From Clostridia bacterium (GTDB lineage: Bacteria > Bacillota > Clostridia > Christensenellales > Borkfalkiaceae), in NCBI GenBank assembly GCA_017415505.1, contig JAFQGG010000048.1:1-40957 (forward strand): a DNA stretch of 40,957 nt, given 5' to 3'. Positions 18,022-25,208 of the stretch are shown one piece after another. The notes under the pieces were generated by a model. The model ran no database searches. It was not told where the DNA came from and was given only the letters and a program-made list of their open reading frames with translations. Every line of letters starts with the position of its first letter. Within the stretch, counting starts at the first letter, position 1. The translations under genes and the position numbers were made by a program.

Positions 18022-19392
18022 ATGAAAATTTTCAATTTCCTTAAAAAGGGAAAGGACGAAGCGACGGAAGAAAAGAAGAGTCATTATCTCTCCGGCAAAG
18101 AGGTCCGTAAAATCGCGAAAGAAAACTCGAAGATTATGCGCGAGCTGGAAAAGAAAAAGAAAGCCAAGCTCCCCGAGTCCGAGTTCACCACGCAAATGAA
18201 AGACAACGCCAATATCCTTGAAGTGGAAGATTTACACTCGTATTTCTTCACCGATCAAGGCGTCGTAAAGGCGGTAAACGGCGTGTCTTTCAATATCCCC
18301 CAAGGCGCGACGGTAGGCGTCGTAGGCGAATCGGGTTGCGGTAAATCGATTACGAGTATGTCCATTATGCGCCTTTTGCAAGGTCCGCAAGGGCAAATCG
18401 TATCGGGGTCTATCCGCTTTAAGTCTTCCGATTTCAAACGCGACGAAAACGGCAAGCCTATTCCCGTATACGAGTTGGACGAAAACGGCGAGGTACGCAC
18501 CGAACCCGTTTTGACGAAGAAAGGCGAGCCTCAGCTCGACGAAAACGGCAAGCCCGTATACAAGAAAATCCAAAAGCGAGATCAATACGGCACGAAAGTG
18601 TTCGAAATGGAAGAAAAGGTATTCGACATTGCGAAAATGCCGATTAAGGAAATGTACCGTTTGCGCGGTAGAGAGCTTGCCATGATCTTCCAAGAACCCA
18701 TGACTTCGCTCAACCCCGTTTTCACGATCGGGAATCAGCTGGACGAGATTACCCTCCTCCACTTCCCCGGCGCGACGAAAGCGGACGCAAAGCGCAAATC
18801 GATTGAAATGCTCAAATTGGTCGGTATCGCGATGCCCGAGCGGGTATACGCGTCCTTCCCGCACGAGCTTTCGGGCGGTATGCGTCAACGCGTCATGATC
18901 GCTATGGCGCTTGCAGGCGATCCCCGTTTGATTATAGCGGACGAGCCGACGACGGCGCTCGACGTTACCATTCAAGCGCAAATCCTCGATTTGTTGCGCG
19001 ATTTGAAAACGCGTATCAACGGCTCGATTTTGCTCATCACGCACGACCTCGGCGTTATTGCGGAGATGGCGGATTTCGTCGTCGTTATGTACGCGGGTAG
19101 AATTATCGAATGCGGTACGGTACGTGAGATCTTCCACGATCCCCGTCACCCGTACACGAAGGGTTTGCAAAAGTCCAAGCCGAAGATGCACAATTCTTCC
19201 GAAAAGCTGTTTAGCATTCCCGGTAACGTACCCAACCCCGTAAATATGCCCAACTATTGCTATTTCCGCGAGCGTTGCGCTGAATGTACGGAGCGTTGCA
19301 AGGGCGAATACCCGCACATGGTACAGGTAAGCCCTACACATCAGGTAGCTTGTTATTTATACGACGAAGAGGAGAATACGAATGGAAAATAA
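18022..19392 (+). CDS. oppD: Oligopeptide ABC transporter ATPase OppD with a large insertion
   Basis: 456 residues versus about 330-350 usual. A Lys/Glu-rich leader (1-63) precedes the ATPase. Walker A GESGCGKS is at 102-109, Q-loop Gln224 (IFQEPMTSLNP), signature LSGGMRQ at 283-289, Walker B LIIADEPT at 303-310, switch His341. The C-terminal oligo_HPY region has Cys residues (CYFRERCAECTERC) that commonly hold an iron-sulfur cluster or zinc in Opp/Dpp ATPases. Between Walker A and the Q-loop lies an unusual insertion of about 65 residues (137-205) with three DENGKP/DENGEV phrases. The ribosome site overlaps the oppC stop. It drives transport together with OppF. Confidence 0.93.
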   Translation: MKIFNFLKKGKDEATEEKKSHYLSGKEVRKIAKENSKIMRELEKKKKAKLPESEFTTQMKDNANILEVEDLHSYFFTDQGVVKAVNGVSFNIPQGATVGVVGESGCGKSITSMSIMRLLQGPQGQIVSGSIRFKSSDFKRDENGKPIPVYELDENGEVRTEPVLTKKGEPQLDENGKPVYKKIQKRDQYGTKVFEMEEKVFDIAKMPIKEMYRLRGRELAMIFQEPMTSLNPVFTIGNQLDEITLLHFPGATKADAKRKSIEMLKLVGIAMPERVYASFPHELSGGMRQRVMIAMALAGDPRLIIADEPTTALDVTIQAQILDLLRDLKTRINGSILLITHDLGVIAEMADFVVVMYAGRIIECGTVREIFHDPRHPYTKGLQKSKPKMHNSSEKLFSIPGNVPNPVNMPNYCYFRERCAECTERCKGEYPHMVQVSPTHQVACYLYDEEENTNGK

Positions 19393-20584
19393 GAACGATA
19401 CGCAACCTATTTCTGAGGAAACGGTTTCCGTAGCGGAACCCACGCCCGAAACGGTGAGCGAGGAAGACTTTTCGCAATTTGATAACGAAGCGGAAGCGGC
19501 AAAAGAACAGGCTGCGCGCGACGCGCAGGCGGAAGCGGACAAAGAGCTCCCGCCCGATCCCAACGCGCTTTTGGAGGTTCGTCACCTTAAAAAATACTTC
19601 ACCTTAAAGAAGACTTTCCTCGGCAAAACGCTCTCCGAGCTTCGCGCCGTGGACGACGTTTCTTTCAAGCTCTACCCGGGCGAAACCTTGGGTATCGTAG
19701 GCGAATCGGGTTGCGGTAAGACGACGATGGGAAGAACCATTCTCAAATTGCACCAACCCACGGGCGGACAAATCTTTTTTAACGGGCAAGATATTACCGA
19801 TTATACGACGAAACAAATGCATAGACCTATGATTCAACCGAGTCTTGATAACGCGTCTATTGCTACCTTGAACCGTCCTTTGCGTACGCAAATGCAAATC
19901 ATTTTCCAAGACCCGTATTCCTCTTTGCCTCCGAGAAGTCCCGTCGGTGAAATTATCGCGGAAGCGGTAAAGGTACACAATATCGTACCTCCCGATCAAG
20001 TAAAAGATTACGTATTGAGTGTTATGAGCCAATGCGGTTTGCTCGATTATTATTACGAGCGTTACCCGCACGAATTCTCGGGCGGTCAAAGACAGCGTAT
20101 TTGTATAGCGCGCGCTTTGGCGGTAAAGCCCTCGCTCGTCGTTTGCGACGAACCCGTGTCCGCGTTGGACGTATCCATTCAAGCGCAGATCATCAACCTG
20201 TTGAAGAAGTTGCAAGAGGAAATGAACCTCACCTACTTGTTCATTTCTCACGACCTTTCCGTCGTAAAGCATATTTCGGACAGAATCGGCGTTATGTACT
20301 TGGGTTCAATGGTAGAATTCGGCTCGAAGGAAAGTATTTTCGCGAACCCCTTGCACCCTTATACGCAGGCGTTGTTCTCGGCAGTACCCGTTCCCGATCC
20401 GGACGCAAAAATGAACAGAATCCTCCTCGGCGGCGATATACCCTCGCCCGCCAACCCGCCCAAAGGCTGTAAGTTCCACACGCGTTGCCCGAAGGCGAAA
20501 GAAATTTGCAAGCACATTGCGCCCGTATATAAAGAATACGAAGAAGGACACTTTGCCGCTTGCCATCTCTATCCGCAGGATTGA
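19382..20584 (+). CDS. oppF: Oligopeptide ABC transporter ATPase OppF
   Basis: 400 residues. An acidic, Glu/Ala-rich leader of about 62 residues precedes the ATPase. Walker A GESGCGKT is at 107-114, Q-loop Gln176, signature FSGGQRQ at 232-238, Walker B LVVCDEP at 252-258, switch His290. The C-terminal oligo_HPY domain has [15 protein letters not shown]. An extra piece of about 25 residues (about 144-169) precedes the Q-loop, at the same place as the larger insertion in OppD, and SLPPRSPVG replaces the usual SLNPRMTVG. The gene overlaps oppD by 11 bases, with GAGGAG upstream of its ATG, so the two are translationally coupled. Confidence 0.93.
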   Translation: MENKNDTQPISEETVSVAEPTPETVSEEDFSQFDNEAEAAKEQAARDAQAEADKELPPDPNALLEVRHLKKYFTLKKTFLGKTLSELRAVDDVSFKLYPGETLGIVGESGCGKTTMGRTILKLHQPTGGQIFFNGQDITDYTTKQMHRPMIQPSLDNASIATLNRPLRTQMQIIFQDPYSSLPPRSPVGEIIAEAVKVHNIVPPDQVKDYVLSVMSQCGLLDYYYERYPHEFSGGQRQRICIARALAVKPSLVVCDEPVSALDVSIQAQIINLLKKLQEEMNLTYLFISHDLSVVKHISDRIGVMYLGSMVEFGSKESIFANPLHPYTQALFSAVPVPDPDAKMNRILLGGDIPSPANPPKGCKFHTRCPKAKEICKHIAPVYKEYEEGHFAACHLYPQD

Positions 20585-20586
20585 TT

Positions 20587-20841
20587 ATGGGAAAGAAGAA
20601 CAAAGAGAAAAAGAAAAAGGAAAAAATCACCTACGTAGACGACAACTCCACGGTCGTGGACATGAACGTCGAAGGGCATAGGTGGTATAATAAGAACAAG
20701 CAACCGAAGAAAGAATCCACTTTCAAGGAAAAGTGGAATACGTATATTTCTACGGTCAAACTCATGTTGGTGCCCCTCGCGATCACGCTCGGCATCATGC
20801 TCGTGATCTACCTAATCGTTCTCTTGCTTGCAAAACTGTAA
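20587..20841 (+). CDS. Small basic membrane protein at the end of the opp operon
   Basis: 84 residues from the ATG at 20587, which lies 2 bases after the oppF stop; an upstream in-frame ATG inside oppF (20560) is less likely. The N-terminus is strongly basic (KKNKEKKKKEK), followed by a polar stretch and one C-terminal membrane helix (about 58-82). No known family recognised. Tight spacing to oppF and a terminator right after the stop place it in the operon. It could be an accessory subunit of the transporter or a membrane tether; this is inference. Confidence 0.65.
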   Translation: MGKKNKEKKKKEKITYVDDNSTVVDMNVEGHRWYNKNKQPKKESTFKEKWNTYISTVKLMLVPLAITLGIMLVIYLIVLLLAKL

Positions 20842-20849
20842 CAAAAAAC

Positions 20850-20875
20850 GGACTCCCCCACGGAGTCCTTTTTTT
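20850..20875 (+). terminator. Terminator of the protease-opp locus
   Basis: GGACTCC (20850-20856) pairs with GGAGTCC (20862-20868) around a 5-base loop, followed by a run of seven T. It lies 8 bases past the last stop. Confidence 0.9.
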
Positions 20876-20905
20876 ATGTCTGCGTGGGCAGGCTAAGCCT
20901 TTCCC

Positions 20906-20931
20906 AAAAACTTAACCATGGTTAAGTTTTT
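20906..20931. repeat. CCATGG palindrome, copy 1
   Basis: A 26-bp perfect palindrome with core ACTTAACCATGGTTAAGT flanked by A-runs and T-runs. As RNA it could fold as a stem with a CATG loop and U-tail in either direction. Confidence 0.95.
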
Positions 20932-21002
20932 AGAAAAGGGCTGGTGAGCGCAAAACAGCCGTCGAAACGGCGGCAAGATACACCGACCAAGAGGGATAGA
21001 TG

Positions 21003-21176
21003 ATGGCTATATCGAAGCCCGAAAAGAATTTTCGCCTACAAAATACGGTGCAATCCGTCGCAAATCGTTCGGTTACATACCCCGCGGGTATGCGCCCTCG
21101 CGATTTGCTCGTCTTGCTTGCATTTTCCAACGGCGAAATGCTACGCGAATCCATTTCGGGTTTCGACATAACCATT
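21003..21176. repeat. Fold-back insert inside module 1
   Basis: About 174 bases that interrupt a module-1 copy. Three nested inverted pairs share one centre near 21084: inner CATACCC/GGGTATG (21076-21092), middle GCAAATCG/CGATTTGC (21060-21067 and 21101-21108), and imperfect outer ends ATGGCTATATCGAAGCCCG versus ATGGTTATGTCGAAACCCG on the opposite strand. This looks like a MITE-like or cruciform element. It also contains a 58-codon plus-strand ORF (21003-21179) that I regard as chance. Confidence 0.7.
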
Positions 21177-21181
21177 TAGGT

Positions 21182-21211
21182 GCAGGATTATCCTGCCCAT
21201 GGTTAAGTTTT
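21182..21211. repeat. GCAGGA-TTA-TCCTGC hairpin joined to a half palindrome
   Basis: The left half of the palindrome is replaced by a 6-bp hairpin with TTA loop (21182-21196); the right half CCATGGTTAAGTTTT (21197-21211) is intact. The same junction appears at 21412-21441 with the stem GCAGGC/GCCTGC. Confidence 0.85.
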
Positions 21212-21212
21212 A

Positions 21213-21302
21213 ATGAAATTCGGCTACGCCAAATGAAATCCGCCCGTAGCGGGTGAAATTGCTTGCGCAATGAAATTTTGCTTCGCAAAATGGTGGCACA
21301 AT
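21213..21302. repeat. Module 3: TGAAAT-spaced mini-hairpins
   Basis: A series of short inverted repeats separated by TGAAAT: CGGC-TAC-GCC, CCGC-CCGTA-GCGG, ATTGC-TTGC-GCAAT and ATTTTGC-TTC-GCAAAAT. No coding potential. A single hairpin of this type also occurs at 40630-40642 in block C. Confidence 0.75.
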
Positions 21303-21332
21303 CCAAAAACTTAACCATGGTTAAGTTTTTGG
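21303..21332. repeat. CCATGG palindrome, copy 3 (30 bp)
   Basis: Perfect 30-bp palindrome centred at 21317.5, the core extended outward by CC/GG pairs. Confidence 0.95.
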
Positions 21333-21425
21333 GAAAAGGTTTGTGAGAGCAAAAAAGCCGTCAAAACGGCGGTAAGATACCCCGAAACGGAGTGATAGAT
21401 AAAATTAGGTGCAGGCTTAGCCTGC
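21333..21425. repeat. Module 1, complete copy
   Basis: Contains AAAAAAGCCGT-CAAA-ACGGC, which on the minus strand is a small terminator-like stem followed by six T, then GATAGATAAAA, TAGGTGCAGG, and a GCAGGC-TTA-GCCTGC hairpin. Related copies are at 20932-21196, 21622-21663 and, inverted, at 38143-38196 and 38217-38312. Confidence 0.85.
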
Positions 21426-21441
21426 CCATGGTTAAGTTTTT
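21426..21441. repeat. CCATGG half palindrome, copy 4
   Basis: CCATGGTTAAGTTTTT with the left arm replaced by the GCAGGC/GCCTGC hairpin of module 1. Confidence 0.85.
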
Positions 21442-21595
21442 AGAAATACGGGTCAAGGGACGAAGTTCCTTGTGGGTTGTAAGGGTGAAACCCTTACGCC
21501 GACGGCAGTCCCGTTCGAAGAACGGAAGATAAGCCCAAGACAAGCAATCGAAGATTGCGCCCCACGCGAAGCGTTATTCCCGTCAGGGAAAGCCG
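21442..21595. repeat. Module 2: chain of GAA-loop mini-hairpins, copy A
   Basis: Ordered hairpins: 21454-21472 (8-bp stem, one G-T pair, GAA loop), 21479-21497 (8 bp, GAA), 21511-21525 (CCGTTC/GAACGG, GAA), 21544-21558 (GCAATC/GATTGC, GAA), 21564-21574 (ACGC/GCGT, GAA), 21577-21590 (TTCCC/GGGAA). Bases 21448-21525 are identical to 38345-38422. Confidence 0.9.
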
Positions 21596-21621
21596 AAAAA
21601 CTTAACCATGGTTAAGTTTTT
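21596..21621. repeat. CCATGG palindrome, copy 5
   Basis: 26-bp perfect palindrome centred at 21608.5, between module 2 and a shortened module 1. Confidence 0.95.
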
Positions 21622-21647
21622 AGAAAAAGAGTTGGTGAGAACAAAAA

Positions 21648-21686
21648 AGCCGTCAAAACGGCGACGAATTTCTTCGTCGCCGTTTT
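21648..21686 (-). terminator. Terminator of the radC-cysK operon
   Basis: A 14-bp perfect stem (21655-21668 with 21673-21686, loop TTTC). Read on the minus strand, the GACGGC just past it is followed by six T. The distal arm merges into the start of a module-1 copy, so repeat and terminator share sequence. Confidence 0.85.
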
Positions 21687-21689
21687 CAT

Positions 21690-22607
21690 TCATTCAAAAA
21701 GCGGTGTGGATAAATACCTGTCCCCGCTGTCGGGCAAAACCGTAACCACGGTTTTGCCCGCGTATTCCGCCCGTTTGGCGATTTCGATCGCGCCGAATAC
21801 CGCCGCGCCCGAGGATATGCCCACGAACAATCCCTCCGCTTGACAAAGCGCGCGCGCGGTTGCGTACGCCTCTTCGTCCGTCACGGCGATCACCTCGTCG
21901 TATACAGCCGTATCCAGCGTTTTCGGCAAGAAATTCGCGCCGATTCCCTGTATGCCGTGCGCGCCCGAAACTCCCTTGCTAAGCAACGGCGAGGACGCGG
22001 GTTCTACGGCAATCACGCGCGTTTGCTTGCTTCGTTCTTTGAGGTATCTCCCCACACCCGTAATCGTACCGCCCGTGCCCACGCCCGCCACGAACGCGTC
22101 GATTTTTCCGTCCAACGCCCCGTAAATTTCAGGGGCGGTCGTTTGATAATGCGCTTTGGGGTTCGCGGGATTCTCAAACTGCCCCGCGATAATCGCGTTC
22201 GGCGTTGCGTTTAAGAGTTCTTCCGCCTTTTCCACCGCGCCCTGCATACCTTTTTTCCCGTCGGTAAGCACGATTTGCGCGCCGTACGCGCCAATCAACT
22301 TTCTACGCTCGACGGACATGGTTTCGGGCATCACGATCACCGCTTTATACCCCCGCGTCGCGCAAACGAGCGCAAGTCCTATGCCCGTATTGCCCGAGGT
22401 CGCCTCGATTACCGTGCCCCCCTTTTGCAATCGCCCCGACGCTTCCGCGTCGTCTATAATCGCCCTTGCCACGCGGTCCTTAATCGACCCGCCCGCGTTC
22501 AAACTCTCAACCTTTGCAAACAGTTTCGCTTTCAAGCCGAATTTCTTTTCAATTTTCTCCAACCGCACGAGGGGCGTGTTTCCAATCCCTACACTTTCTA
22601 ATCGCAT
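21690..22607 (-). CDS. cysK: Cysteine synthase (O-acetylserine sulfhydrylase)
   Basis: 305 residues, full length for CysK. The PLP-binding lysine is Lys43 in GGSIKDRVA; the substrate/phosphate loops are EATSGNTGIG (about 69-78) and GVGTGGTITGVG (about 180-191); SSGAAV lies near the end. It makes L-cysteine from O-acetylserine and sulfide in the cytoplasm. The ATG follows AAAGGAG inside the end of the phosphatase gene (3-base gap). It is the last gene of a five-gene operon. No T-box or S-box leader was seen nearby, so control is through the operon promoter before radC. CysM is an alternative isoform name. Confidence 0.93.
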   Translation of the reverse strand: MRLESVGIGNTPLVRLEKIEKKFGLKAKLFAKVESLNAGGSIKDRVARAIIDDAEASGRLQKGGTVIEATSGNTGIGLALVCATRGYKAVIVMPETMSVERRKLIGAYGAQIVLTDGKKGMQGAVEKAEELLNATPNAIIAGQFENPANPKAHYQTTAPEIYGALDGKIDAFVAGVGTGGTITGVGRYLKERSKQTRVIAVEPASSPLLSKGVSGAHGIQGIGANFLPKTLDTAVYDEVIAVTDEEAYATARALCQAEGLFVGISSGAAVFGAIEIAKRAEYAGKTVVTVLPDSGDRYLSTPLFE

Positions 22608-22610
22608 TTT

Positions 22611-23255
22611 TTACTCCTTTAAGCAAAATTCCGTCAATTCGGTTGCGTTATGCGCAAGCATCGTTGCGCCCGCCTTGCGAAGGTCGGCTTCGTCGCGAAA
22701 ACCCCAAGTCATAGAGATACAATCCGTGCCTGCGTTTTTCGCCGTTTGAATATCCACTTCCGAATCGCCTACGTACGCCGTTTCTTGCCCGCTTACACCA
22801 AATTTTTGCATAAGTGCAAGGAGTGCGGAAGGATCGGGTTTTCTTTTTATTCCTATTGCCTCGTTTTCCCCCATCGCTTCGTCAAAGACGTCGGGGAAAA
22901 GTTCTTTTACGAGAACTTGCGTCGTTTTATCCGGTTTATTCGAAAGCACGGCAAGCTTAAAACCACGAGAGCGAAAGATTCGCAACGCTTCCATCATTCC
23001 CTCAAACGGCTTGGTTTTAACGGCACAATTCGCCTCGTAATGCGCTTTGAACACGGCGACGATATCTTTCACATCCTCTTTATTAGAAGCGCATTTTATA
23101 AGGTTTACGACGCCGTTTCCGACAAACGAGCGCACCTCTTCCCGCGTTCTCGGCGGCAACGAAAATTGTGCCAAAGCGAAATTCACCGAATCGGTGATAT
23201 CGTCAAGCGTATCGAGCAAAGTACCGTCCAAATCAAACACCAATAACTTATACAT
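22611..23255 (-). CDS. HAD superfamily phosphatase (phosphoglycolate phosphatase-like)
   Basis: 214 residues. Motif I DLDGTLLDT with nucleophile Asp8 and acid/base Asp10, a helical cap (about 15-85), motif II VLSNK (about 109-113), motif III Lys in KRKPDPS, and motif IV GDSEVD. This is the Gph/PpaX type: hydrolysis of small phosphoesters or pyrophosphate in the cytoplasm. Substrate cannot be set from sequence. It lies 2 bases after the response-regulator gene and 3 bases before cysK; AGAGG precedes the ATG. Confidence 0.85.
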   Translation of the reverse strand: MYKLLVFDLDGTLLDTLDDITDSVNFALAQFSLPPRTREEVRSFVGNGVVNLIKCASNKEDVKDIVAVFKAHYEANCAVKTKPFEGMMEALRIFRSRGFKLAVLSNKPDKTTQVLVKELFPDVFDEAMGENEAIGIKRKPDPSALLALMQKFGVSGQETAYVGDSEVDIQTAKNAGTDCISMTWGFRDEADLRKAGATMLAHNATELTEFCLKE

Positions 23256-23257
23256 AC

Positions 23258-23905
23258 TTATAAGACCTCTTTAATTGCCCGTATCGCATCCGCGCGGTTT
23301 TCGCTGTGCGTTTTCTCGTAGATAGACGAAACGTAGTTTCTCGTCGTGCCCTCGGTGAGTTTGAGCGCGGCGGAAATTTGACGGTTGGTAAAGCCCTCGT
23401 ACATCATAAGCGCGATTTGCACTTCGCGGTCGGACATATTGAACGCGCGCGTGAGCTTGATTTCCCTATCCGCGGCGACGTGCTTCGCCGCCACCGTGAT
23501 ACGGCGGGCAATCTTCGCGGGCAAAATGGTATCGCCCTCGTAGGCGTTTTTCACAGCGTCAATGAGCGCCGTCGCGCCAATATCTTTGAGCAAATACCCG
23601 CTCGCGCCGTTGTTGATGGCGTTGAGGATATAATCGCTGTCGTCAAAGGTAGTCAAAATCACCACTTTCGTATCGGGATATTCCGCTTTGATACGCTGGG
23701 TCGCCACTACGCCGTTCATGTTGGGCATACGAATATCGAGAAGGACCACGTCGGGGGTATTTTCCGCCATTTTATTCAACGCGTCGAACCCGTCCGAAGC
23801 GATCCCCACCACTTCGATTTCGCTATCCGTTTCCAATACGCTTTTCAACTCCAACGCAAGCTCCGTTTGATCGTCCGTCACGAGCACCTTAATTTTTCTT
23901 GCCAT
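23258..23905 (-). CDS. NarL/FixJ-type response regulator
   Basis: 215 residues. The receiver domain (1-120) has acidic Asp11/Asp12, phospho-acceptor Asp57 (LLDIRMPN), Thr in LTTFDD and Lys in LLKD. The C-terminal LuxR-type helix-turn-helix (about 150-212) includes MSDREVQIALMM and GFTNRQISAALKLTEGT. It should bind DNA after phosphorylation by the kinase encoded just upstream, whose gene overlaps it by 17 bases. Targets unknown; the operon's own promoter and cysK are candidates. Confidence 0.92.
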   Translation of the reverse strand: MARKIKVLVTDDQTELALELKSVLETDSEIEVVGIASDGFDALNKMAENTPDVVLLDIRMPNMNGVVATQRIKAEYPDTKVVILTTFDDSDYILNAINNGASGYLLKDIGATALIDAVKNAYEGDTILPAKIARRITVAAKHVAADREIKLTRAFNMSDREVQIALMMYEGFTNRQISAALKLTEGTTRNYVSSIYEKTHSENRADAIRAIKEVL

Positions 23906-25208
23906 CTTCGTCCTCCTTATAATCTACGGGCAAAGTGAGCGTAATTTCAAACCCCTCGCCCTCTTCCGTATGAAATTTCACTTCACCGCCCAGCGATTTG
24001 GCGTGATCGATCATGGAAGTAAGCCCGAATCCCGTTTTCAATTCTTCAAGTTTACAGCCCTTGCCGTTGTCCGAAAGCAAGAACCGAAGCGTTTCGCCCT
24101 CGCGCTTGAACTCAAACCAAAACGCCGTCGCGCCGCCGTGGCGCAAACCGTTGGATATCCCCTCTTTGAGGGTGTTGCAAATGAAACGGAACTTCGCGGG
24201 CGAAACTTCTGCGTCCTCAATTTCCGAACGGATCGTGATACCCGTACCGTCCGTCGATTCGTGTACGATATTTTCGAGCGCGGTTTTCAGCGTAACGCTT
24301 TCCTTGCCACCCGAAAGCAGGTGTACGCTGTCGCGCAATTCTTCCAAGGCGTGTTTGGCTTGTAAGTTCGCCGCCACGATTTTGTTTTTCGCTTCCTCGG
24401 GGCTTTTGTCGATGAGTAGTTTCGCCGATTCCGTCTGCATAATTACCGTCGTAATCGAATGTCCCGCCGTGTCGTGAATGTCCTTGGCAATGCGTTGGCG
24501 TTCTTCAAGCGCGGACACCTCCGCCACGACCTCGTACGCCTTTTCCAATTCCTTTTTACTTTCGTCCAATTCTTTCAAGGTCTTTTCAAGGCGCAAAAAT
24601 TGCCGATAAAACGCAAGCGCGACTTGCACGATAACGAAATGCAACAACAGGGCGAACACCGACCCGATCGACCCGGTAAGCAACGGGAACAAATTCACTT
24701 CCGTCGTCGTACCGCCAAAACTCAAATACGCCTGCATGACCTCGAACGCACCGTAAAGCGGTGCGGCGATACAAAACAGCACCACGCTCCCGCGCGTACG
24801 CTTTGCCGTGAGATAATATTCGGTCGTAATCAACATATAGACGATAAGCGTGTACGAACCGCTCGTCAAGAAAATGAATAAGCCCGCAAGCACCATGTCA
24901 AAGACGAAAAACACCTTTTTCGCACGCGTATTTTGCACGGCGAAGTGTTTGAGTGCCTGCACGAGCAACAAAAGCGCGCTAACGCCCAAAATTAAGCCGA
25001 GCGTTCTCCAACCGCCCCGCTCTTCGAATTGGTCGACGTGTTGCAAGAGAATAAATACTTCCAAAACGACGAGCACGCAAACGGAAAACACCTTCCAAAA
25101 GGTGACGAATTGCTGTTCGTCGCGAAAATCGTATTTTTCAAATAAGCGGAGGAAATATTTTTTCTCCCGCTTTTTTTGTTCCTTATCTCCCGCAGACGGT
25201 TTTTTCAT
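23889..25208 (-). CDS. NarL-family sensor histidine kinase
   Basis: 439 residues. A short charged leader is followed by five or six membrane helices (about 38-205) with only short loops, a coiled linker, a HisKA_3 dimerisation domain with phospho-acceptor His245 (AKDIHDTAGHS), and a HATPase_c domain (NGLRHGG as N-box, DNGKG as G1 box, GFGLTSM). There is no large outer sensor domain, so it likely senses a membrane or intramembrane signal, as in DesK/LiaS-like kinases. It overlaps radC by 4 bases (ATGA) and the regulator gene by 17 bases, giving fixed stoichiometry. Confidence 0.92.
   Translation of the reverse strand: MKKPSAGDKEQKKREKKYFLRLFEKYDFRDEQQFVTFWKVFSVCVLVVLEVFILLQHVDQFEERGGWRTLGLILGVSALLLLVQALKHFAVQNTRAKKVFFVFDMVLAGLFIFLTSGSYTLIVYMLITTEYYLTAKRTRGSVVLFCIAAPLYGAFEVMQAYLSFGGTTTEVNLFPLLTGSIGSVFALLLHFVIVQVALAFYRQFLRLEKTLKELDESKKELEKAYEVVAEVSALEERQRIAKDIHDTAGHSITTVIMQTESAKLLIDKSPEEAKNKIVAANLQAKHALEELRDSVHLLSGGKESVTLKTALENIVHESTDGTGITIRSEIEDAEVSPAKFRFICNTLKEGISNGLRHGGATAFWFEFKREGETLRFLLSDNGKGCKLEELKTGFGLTSMIDHAKSLGGEVKFHTEEGEGFEITLTLPVDYKEDEDGKKN

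Larger units (their letters stand above)
20876..21663. repeat. Intergenic mosaic repeat block A
   Basis: About 790 bases between the convergent opp locus and cysK. No supported gene. It is made of modules joined at five CCATGG palindromes or half palindromes centred at 20918.5, 21199.5, 21317.5, 21428.5 and 21608.5. Module 1 occurs at 20932-21196 (interrupted), 21333-21425 and 21622-21663 (cut short); module 2 at 21442-21595; a third module of TGAAAT-spaced mini-hairpins at 21213-21302. Spacings between palindrome centres are 281, 118, 111 and 180 bases. Confidence 0.9.

Noticed and set aside
21003-21179. 58-codon plus-strand ORF in the fold-back insert
   Set aside because: No ribosome site, and its start mirrors the minus-strand end of the same inverted repeat. 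Coding looks accidental.
20876-21663. CRISPR array
   Set aside because: Palindrome spacings are irregular (111-281 bases), the intervening sequence is itself repeated, and no cas genes are present.
20876-21663. Insertion sequence or transposase in the repeat blocks
   Set aside because: No frame in any block encodes a transposase-like protein; if mobile, the modules depend on an enzyme outside this window.
21690-22607. T-box or S-box control of cysK
   Set aside because: The gene has a 3-base gap to the preceding gene and no leader. No such motif was seen before radC either.
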